Shown here: positions 53,981-59,242 of the stretch, piece by piece | How positions within the stretch are numbered: the first letter of the stretch is position 1 | Layout of the letters: each line of letters opens with the position of its first letter | Assembly (NCBI GenBank): GCA_020846745.1 | Contig: JADLDI010000155.1 | Location: 1-59,242 of the forward strand | Length of the DNA stretch: 59,242 bases | Reading direction: 5' to 3' | Origin: Bryobacterales bacterium | GTDB lineage: Bacteria > Acidobacteriota > Terriglobia > Bryobacterales > Bryobacteraceae | The notes under the pieces: model-generated | What the model was told of the DNA's origin: nothing | The model's input: the letters and a program-made list of their open reading frames with translations, nothing else | Database searches by the model: none | Made by a program: the position numbers and the translations under genes

Positions 53981-54895
53981 ATGGCACGTTATTCCATTGG
54001 GGTCGACCTTGGCGGAACGAACTCTCGCGCAGCCGCAGTCTCCGAACAGGGCGCGATCCTCGAAAGCATTGCAATTGCCACCGATCTCGCCGCCGGGCGC
54101 GACCGTGTGATCGACGATATCGTTTCGAACATCGCAACCCTGCGCGACCAGATGCGTAACGCCGACCTGGCCGGCGTCGGCATCGGCGTCCCGGGATTCA
54201 TCCGCATGAAGGAAGGCATGATTGTCGGCTCGCACAACATGCCCGGTTTCGACAACTTCCCGGTGCGGGACGAGATTGCTCGTCGTCTCGGTTCGCCCGT
54301 TATTCTTGAAAACGACGCCAACGCCGCCGCGCTCGGCGAAAAGTGGATGGGGGCGGGGAAGCATGTCGACGACCTGGTCCTCCTCACCCTTGGTACCGGC
54401 ATCGGCGGCGGCATCATCTCCGGCGGCAAAGTGCTGCACGGCTTCGTCGGCATGGCCGGCGAACTTGGTCACATCACCGTCGTTCCCAACGGCAATCCGT
54501 GCGGGTGCGGCAACACCGGATGCGTTGAAAAGCACGCCTCCGCGACGGCGATCGAAAGCATGGCGAACCTGCTCGCGCTCGGCGAGAACGTATCGGCCAA
54601 GCAGGTGTACGAACTGGCCAGGCAGGGCGAGCGCCGCGCGATCCGCATCTTTGAAGCCATGGGACTCGCCCTTGGGACCGCCCTCGCCACCTTGATCAAC
54701 GTCTTCAACTTCCCCCTGTACCTGCTGAGTGGAGGCGTCCTGCCGGCTTGGGAATTTTTCGCGCCCACCATGATGGCCGAAATCGAGCGGCGGTCGTTCA
54801 CCTTCCGAAACACCGAAACGAAGATCGCCCCGGCCGAACTCGGCAATGCCGCCGGACTGTACGGCGCCGCCTACCTGCCGTTCTGCCATAGCTAA
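53981..54895 (+). CDS. ROK-family sugar kinase
   Basis: A 304-residue ROK protein. The ATP motif is GVDLGGTNSRAAAV, ENDANAAALGEKWMGAGK holds the catalytic Asp, and LTLGTGIGGGIISGGKV the second phosphate motif. The zinc site is GELGHITV followed by CGCGNTGCVE. It has no N-terminal HTH, so it is a kinase rather than a repressor; glucokinase is the usual activity. ATG 53981 begins right at the first strand. It lies beside the xylulokinase gene (58-base gap) and is divergent from the GntR operon. Confidence 0.85.
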   Translation: MARYSIGVDLGGTNSRAAAVSEQGAILESIAIATDLAAGRDRVIDDIVSNIATLRDQMRNADLAGVGIGVPGFIRMKEGMIVGSHNMPGFDNFPVRDEIARRLGSPVILENDANAAALGEKWMGAGKHVDDLVLLTLGTGIGGGIISGGKVLHGFVGMAGELGHITVVPNGNPCGCGNTGCVEKHASATAIESMANLLALGENVSAKQVYELARQGERRAIRIFEAMGLALGTALATLINVFNFPLYLLSGGVLPAWEFFAPTMMAEIERRSFTFRNTETKIAPAELGNAAGLYGAAYLPFCHS

Positions 54896-54953
54896 ACGCT
54901 ACACTGGGAGTGACAGCCCAAAGAGGCGAATTCTTGAGTTGAGGATCTGAAAC

Positions 54954-56444
54954 ATGTTTTGGATGGGTATTGACGTTGGCACAGGCGGCACGCGCGCCCT
55001 GCTTGTGGACGGCCACGGACAGGTAAAGGCCGGGTTCACCGCGCCGCACGCGCCCATGAAGATGGAACGTCCACTCTGGGCCGAGCAGGATCCCGAAAAT
55101 TGGTGGGAAGCCGCCCAGGCCGCCATTCGCGGTGTCATGAAGCAGGCCAAAGCCAAGCCCACCAACATCAAGGGCATCGGCCTCACGGGTCAAATGCACG
55201 GCCTCGTCCTGCTCGACGAAAACGACCAGGTCATCCGCCCCTCTATCATCTGGTGCGACCAGCGCAGCCAGCATCAGGTGGATTGGATCAACCGCGTCTG
55301 CGGCGCCGACAACGTCCTCGCCTGGACCGCCAATCCCGTCGTCACCGGCTTTACCCTCCCCAAACTGCTCTGGGTCCGCGATCACGAGCCGCGGAACTTC
55401 CAGAAGATCCGCAAGGTGATGCTGCCCAAGGATTACCTGCGGTTCAAGCTCACCGGCGAGTTCTCGTCCGACGTCAGCGACGCGTCCGGCACCGGCCTGT
55501 TCGACGTCGTTCTCCGCCGCTGGTCGAAGCCCTTCATCGAGAAACTGCACCTCGACGCCTCCATCTTCCCGTCCGTCCAGGAATCGTCTGAAGTCAGCGG
55601 CATCGTGTCGGAAACCGCCGCCGAATCGACTGGGCTCGTTCACGGCACCCCGGTTGTCGCCGGCGCGGGCGATCAGGCCGCCAGCGCGGTCGGCAACGGC
55701 ATCGTCAAATCCGGCGTTGCTTCCTGCACCCTCGGCACATCGGGCGTCGTGTTCGCTCAACTCGAACGCGCCGTCTACGACCCCCGCGGCCGCGTCCACA
55801 CCTTCTGCCATGCCGTTCCCGGCAAGTGGCATGTCATGGGCGTGACCCAGGGCGCGGGCTTGAGCCTCGACTGGTTCCGTAAGCAGTTCGCGCCCAACGC
55901 CGAGTTCGACGACCTTATGGCCGAGGCCGCCAAATCGCCCGTCGGCTCGCGCGGCCTCTATTGGCTGCCCTACTTAATGGGCGAACGGACCCCTCATCTC
56001 GACGCCTCCGCCCGCGGCGGTTGGATCGGAATCACGGCGAGCCATGCGCGGGCCGACATGATCCGCGCCTTGGTCGAAGGCGTCTCGTTCAGCCAGAAGG
56101 ACTGCCTCGAAGTCATTGAAGAGATGGGTGTTGAGGTGCACAAGGTCCGCGTTTCCGGCGGCGGCGCCAAAAGCCCCTTCTGGCGGCGCATCCTCTCCGA
56201 TGTCTTCCAGCGCCAGGTCACGACCCTCGCCACCCAGGAAGGCTCAGCCTACGGCGCCGCCCTGCTCAGCCTCGTGGGAACCGAGGTCTACCACACGGTG
56301 CCCGAAGCCTGCGAAGCGGCCATCAAAGAGACCGAGACCATCGGCTGCAACTCGCACGATGCCGCCATATACGACCGGCACTATCAGGTCTACACACAGA
56401 TCTATCCAGCCCTGCGCCCGCTGTTCGGGCTGATGGCCGATTAG
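54954..56444 (+). CDS. xylB: Xylulokinase
   Basis: A 496-residue FGGY kinase. It opens with MGIDVGTGGTRALLVD, has GLTGQMHGLVLLDENDQVIRPSIIWCDQRS with the Met-His-Gly substrate site of xylulokinases, SDASGTGLFDVVLRRW, and the catalytic Asp in GAGDQAASAVG. RVSGGGAKSPFWRRILSDVF is the FGGY signature at the C-terminus. It converts D-xylulose to xylulose 5-phosphate for the pentose phosphate path. GAGGA lies 8 bases before ATG. No isomerase or pentose transporter is adjacent, so a related ketose is also possible. Confidence 0.88.
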   Translation: MFWMGIDVGTGGTRALLVDGHGQVKAGFTAPHAPMKMERPLWAEQDPENWWEAAQAAIRGVMKQAKAKPTNIKGIGLTGQMHGLVLLDENDQVIRPSIIWCDQRSQHQVDWINRVCGADNVLAWTANPVVTGFTLPKLLWVRDHEPRNFQKIRKVMLPKDYLRFKLTGEFSSDVSDASGTGLFDVVLRRWSKPFIEKLHLDASIFPSVQESSEVSGIVSETAAESTGLVHGTPVVAGAGDQAASAVGNGIVKSGVASCTLGTSGVVFAQLERAVYDPRGRVHTFCHAVPGKWHVMGVTQGAGLSLDWFRKQFAPNAEFDDLMAEAAKSPVGSRGLYWLPYLMGERTPHLDASARGGWIGITASHARADMIRALVEGVSFSQKDCLEVIEEMGVEVHKVRVSGGGAKSPFWRRILSDVFQRQVTTLATQEGSAYGAALLSLVGTEVYHTVPEACEAAIKETETIGCNSHDAAIYDRHYQVYTQIYPALRPLFGLMAD

Positions 56445-56457
56445 TCCGCCTCGCGAC

Positions 56458-58875
56458 ATGGAGCCAGCGGCCCTCTACTGCGACGTCAGCCTGCCCGTGC
56501 CGCTAGACCAGACCTTTACCTACATCCTGCCCGCCGGCCTTCACCACCGTGTGCGGCGCGGCGCACGCGTCATCGTCCCGTTCGGCAACCGCAAACTGAC
56601 GGGCATCGTCCTCGCCATCCACCCGGAACCGCCCGGCGTTCCCGCCAAGGAAGTTCTGCGCTTGCTCGACGAAGAGCCGGTCCTCGACGACGAGTTACTT
56701 TCGCTCGGTAAGTGGATTGGTAGCTACTACTGCGCCCCGCTGGGCGAAGTCCTGCGGACCATGACGCCGCTGGGCGGCGAAACCCGTAAGACCAAGACCT
56801 ACCAACTAACTCCTTCGGGCCGCGATGCCGCCCGCCAGTTACTACTCGGGACACCGTCCGAAGAGCCTGCGGTCCGGATCCTCCGCCTGCTTGAACCGCG
56901 CCCCCTCTCCGCCGGGTACCTGCTCAAACGTGTCCCCAAGTCGGAAAATGCCCTCAAAGGCCTTATCCGGCGCGGCTTCGTGATGGTCGAAGAAGACGTG
57001 GCCGAACGCGATCCGCTTCGCGCCCCGGCCGCCCGTCTCCAGGTCGAATTCGCGAAACGATCGGAAGAGAAACTCCCCAAAGCCGAACGCGAACTCCTGG
57101 CTTTTCTGGAACTCTATCCCGGCACTCATAACCTCGGCGAACTCGAACCCCAGGTCCGCGGCGCATCTCAAGCCGCCCGTGCCCTCGCCCGCCGCGGTTA
57201 CGCCGCCGTTAAGCTGATCACGCCCACCTCGCCCGGTTTTCATGGCCGCGACCCGCATCCGCTCAACATTTACCAGCAGAAGGCCTTCGACACGGTAACC
57301 GCCGCGCTCCAAACCGGCCAATTCACTCCGTACCTGCTCCAGGGAGTTACCGGCTCGGGTAAGACTGAAGTCTATCTCCGCCTTATTGATGAAACCCTCA
57401 AGTTAGGCCGCGGCGCGCTCATGTTAGTGCCTGAAATCGGATTGACTCCCGCCGTCGCCGGTCAGTTCTTCCACCGCTTCGGCGACCGTGTTGCCATCCT
57501 CCATTCGGCCTTCTCGAACCTCGAACGCGCCGAGCAATGGCGCCGCATCCGCAACGGCGACGCCGGCGTCGTGGTCGGCACTCGCTCCGGCGTGTTCGCT
57601 CCTGTCCGCAACCTCGGTTTGATCGTCATCGACGAAGAGCACGACTCTTCCTACAAGCAGGAAGAAACTCCGCGCTACAACGGCCGCGATGTCGCCGTGG
57701 TGCGCGCCCGTGCCGCCAACGGGGTGGTCGTCCTCGGTTCCGCTACGCCCAGCTTAGAAACGCGCTTCAACGCCGAGAAGGGCAAGTACACCCTCCTCGA
57801 ACTCCCCGAACGCATCGAGCGCCGCCCTATGCCTGAGGTCGACATCATCGACATGCGCCAGGAGTTCTTAGAAACCCGCAAGCACACTACCTTCTCCCGC
57901 CGCTTAGTCGACAACGTGCGCCACCGCCTTGCGCGCGGCGAGCAGGCCATGCTCCTCATGAACCGCCGCGGCTATTCGAGCTTTGTCTCCTGCCGCGCCT
58001 GCGGCGAGCGCATCCAGTGCCAGAACTGCGCCGTCACCCTTACCTACCACCGCCGCGACCGCCGCCTGCTCTGCCATTACTGCGGCTACGCCGAGAAAGT
58101 GCCCGAGGTCTGCCCCAAGTGCGAAAGCGAGCACATCTACTTTCTCGGCACCGGATCGGAAAAAGTCGAAGCCGAGCTGTCTGAAGCCTTTCCCGAAGCC
58201 CGCGTCGCCCGCCTCGACCGCGACACCGTGTCCTCCCGCCGCGACTACGAAGAGGTCCTCCACGGCTTCCGCGAAAAGCGGTACGACCTGCTGGTGGGCA
58301 CCCAGATGATCGCCAAAGGCCACGACATCCCCAACGTCACCCTGGTCGGCATCGTCAACGCCGACATCGGCCTCGGTATGCCCGACTTCCGCGCCGCCGA
58401 ACGCACCTTCCAGTTACTAACTCAAGCCGCGGGACGCGCCGGCCGCGGCGAAGTGCCCGGCCAGGTGATGCTCCAAACCATCAACCCCGACCACTACGCC
58501 GTCCGCTTCGCCGCCGCCCAGGATTATCTTCAGTTCTACAAGAAAGAACTCGAGTTCCGCCGCCTCATGCGGTACCCGCCCTACGCCGCGCTCGCCAACT
58601 TGTTAGTGCGCCACGTTAGCCAGGAAGAAGCCCTCCGCCTGAGCGCCGCCCTGGGCGACTTCTTAAAACCGCCGCCTGAGGGCGTCAAAGTCATCGGTCC
58701 GGCAGAAGCCCCCGTCCCTAAACTGAAACAGGAGTTCCGCTACCAGTTGTTGCTCAAATCCATGAGCCGCAAGACGCTCAACGATACCCTGCAATCGATC
58801 CGCAATATGGCCATAACCCAGCGTTGGCCCGCTACGGCGTTGGTGATCGACGTAGACCCGCTCACTCTCCTATAA
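56458..58875 (+). CDS. priA: Primosomal protein N' (PriA)
   Basis: An 805-residue replication-restart helicase of usual length. The N-terminal DNA-binding domain starts with LPVPLDQTFTYILP. The SF2 helicase core has Walker A GVTGSGKTEVYLR (near 298), DEEHDSSYKQEETPRYNGRDVAV, GSATPSLE and the C-terminal helicase lobe (GTQMIAKGHDIPNVTLVGIVNAD, QAAGRAGRG). The cysteine-rich insertion (CRACGERIQC, CAVTL, CHYCGYAE, CPKCES) binds two zincs. It reloads the replisome at stalled forks. It follows xylB by 13 bases with no strong ribosome site; co-transcription is likely but functionally unrelated. Confidence 0.95.
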   Translation: MEPAALYCDVSLPVPLDQTFTYILPAGLHHRVRRGARVIVPFGNRKLTGIVLAIHPEPPGVPAKEVLRLLDEEPVLDDELLSLGKWIGSYYCAPLGEVLRTMTPLGGETRKTKTYQLTPSGRDAARQLLLGTPSEEPAVRILRLLEPRPLSAGYLLKRVPKSENALKGLIRRGFVMVEEDVAERDPLRAPAARLQVEFAKRSEEKLPKAERELLAFLELYPGTHNLGELEPQVRGASQAARALARRGYAAVKLITPTSPGFHGRDPHPLNIYQQKAFDTVTAALQTGQFTPYLLQGVTGSGKTEVYLRLIDETLKLGRGALMLVPEIGLTPAVAGQFFHRFGDRVAILHSAFSNLERAEQWRRIRNGDAGVVVGTRSGVFAPVRNLGLIVIDEEHDSSYKQEETPRYNGRDVAVVRARAANGVVVLGSATPSLETRFNAEKGKYTLLELPERIERRPMPEVDIIDMRQEFLETRKHTTFSRRLVDNVRHRLARGEQAMLLMNRRGYSSFVSCRACGERIQCQNCAVTLTYHRRDRRLLCHYCGYAEKVPEVCPKCESEHIYFLGTGSEKVEAELSEAFPEARVARLDRDTVSSRRDYEEVLHGFREKRYDLLVGTQMIAKGHDIPNVTLVGIVNADIGLGMPDFRAAERTFQLLTQAAGRAGRGEVPGQVMLQTINPDHYAVRFAAAQDYLQFYKKELEFRRLMRYPPYAALANLLVRHVSQEEALRLSAALGDFLKPPPEGVKVIGPAEAPVPKLKQEFRYQLLLKSMSRKTLNDTLQSIRNMAITQRWPATALVIDVDPLTLL

Positions 58876-58891
58876 GATATGCACGACCCAC

Positions 58892-59125
58892 GAAACGGAA
58901 CCCAACCGTAAGGGCGTGAGAAAAAATCCGCTGAATGCGATCTTGCACCGCGCCCCGGGTCCGGTAAACCATTGCAAACACCCACTGCTCCGGAAACAGA
59001 ACCGCAACCGTAAGGACCTGAGAAAAATCCCCTGCAAGCGATCCGAGGGTGCATCCGGGGCTCGGTAAGTCATCACAAACAAGCACCCAATGCCGTAACC
59101 GAACCACGGTGCGTGAGATTTCTGA
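58892..59125. repeat. Degenerate 101-bp tandem repeat, two copies plus a partial third
   Basis: Copy 1 begins at 58892 (GAAACGGAACCCAACCGTAAGG), copy 2 at 58993 (GAAACAGAACCGCAACCGTAAGG), and a shorter third piece near 59095 (GTAACCGAACCACGGTGCG). The two full copies also share a run of A's after GTGAG/CTGAG, a CCGGG block and a CAAACA segment. The repeat lies between priA and a partial minus-strand frame. Similar imperfect repeats may mark dispersed elements in this genome. Confidence 0.6.
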
Positions 59126-59152
59126 GGCCGTCCGTCAAGCAAAATCTGCAGG

Positions 59153-59242
59153 TCATGCCGCCTCCTTCCCGTATGGCGATCCGCTCCGCCGCAGTGCCGC
59201 CAGGTACCGAGCCTCGTCATAGCGCTCCCGGTTCTTCCAGCA
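59153..59242 (-). CDS. C-terminal fragment of an unidentified protein
   Basis: A 29-codon frame enters from the right edge and stops at 59153-59155. The residues WKNRERYDEARYLAALRRSG are charged and helical like a protein tail, but no family can be named from this length. It could be the end of a transposase, given the repeats next to it. No conclusion about function is possible. Confidence 0.35.
   Translation of the reverse strand, partial: CWKNRERYDEARYLAALRRSGSPYGKEAA

Noticed and set aside
58870..59220. 116-codon minus-strand frame at the right end
   Set aside because: The frame is built from the 101-bp tandem repeat and overlaps the end of another frame; no family-like sequence.
1..59242. 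CRISPR arrays, tRNA or rRNA genes, prophage
   Set aside because: No regularly spaced short repeats, cloverleaf or rRNA motifs, or phage structural genes were seen on reading both strands.

Overview
The window looks like chromosomal DNA of an acidobacterium of the Solibacter/Bryobacter type. This rests on gene content: an Oar-like TonB receptor with an N-terminal carboxypeptidase-regulatory domain, a DUF1501 / planctomycete-type cytochrome pair, several PQQ propeller proteins, many secreted or Tat-exported enzymes, and GC-rich densely packed genes. No 16S or other phylogenetic marker is present, so the assignment is inference. No tRNA, rRNA, CRISPR array, prophage or complete insertion sequence was seen.

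Layout. 1-1322: tail of a SEC-C protein, then an Xre/MbcA-type antitoxin and RES-domain toxin pair. 1369-7031 (minus): an ABC exporter coupled to a beta-1,2-glucan synthase-like protein that lacks the usual C-terminal GH94 phosphorylase module. 7295-11590: a secreted DHDPS-like protein, an internally deleted sulfatase, a Tat-exported CehA/McbA metallohydrolase, a methyltransferase and a small secreted protein. 11670-15068: the Oar-like receptor. 15465-20515 (minus): a membrane PQQ-propeller protein, two unknown secreted proteins forming a small operon, and a quinoprotein alcohol dehydrogenase with an N-terminal haem domain. 20549-21463: an exported HpaI-type aldolase.

21443-30910 (minus) is a tight six-gene unit: haem-binding DUF1549/1553 protein, DUF1501 protein, MFS carrier, SDR, fused E1 alpha-beta and E2 of a 2-oxo acid dehydrogenase. 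There is no E3, and the SDR lacks its catalytic lysine. 30982-37535 (minus) is a complete urea import operon (porin, urtABCDE). It faces the urease operon ureF-ureD-ureA-ureB-ureC-ureG (plus, 37791-42350). There is no ureE, and UreG carries a His-rich C-terminal tail that may replace UreE as the nickel store. Together these two operons form a urea uptake and hydrolysis island.

42441-48051 holds a secreted beta-helix protein, a polytopic membrane protein, a secreted alpha/beta hydrolase and an MFS carrier. 48332-51006 is a PcrA/UvrD helicase translationally coupled to an undescribed 52-residue basic protein; an orphan intrinsic terminator lies just upstream of pcrA. 51102-53873 (minus) is a GntR/YtrA-type regulator, ABC ATPase and permease operon with a perfect palindromic operator over its promoter. 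53981-58875 holds a ROK sugar kinase, a xylulokinase and PriA. The right end carries a degenerate 101-bp tandem repeat and the tail of another coding region.

A recurring theme is very short or absent 5' leaders. The antitoxin and the GntR gene have -10-like hexamers six bases before the start codon, one divergent pair is separated by only 33 bp, and another pair shares a single CATG for both starts.
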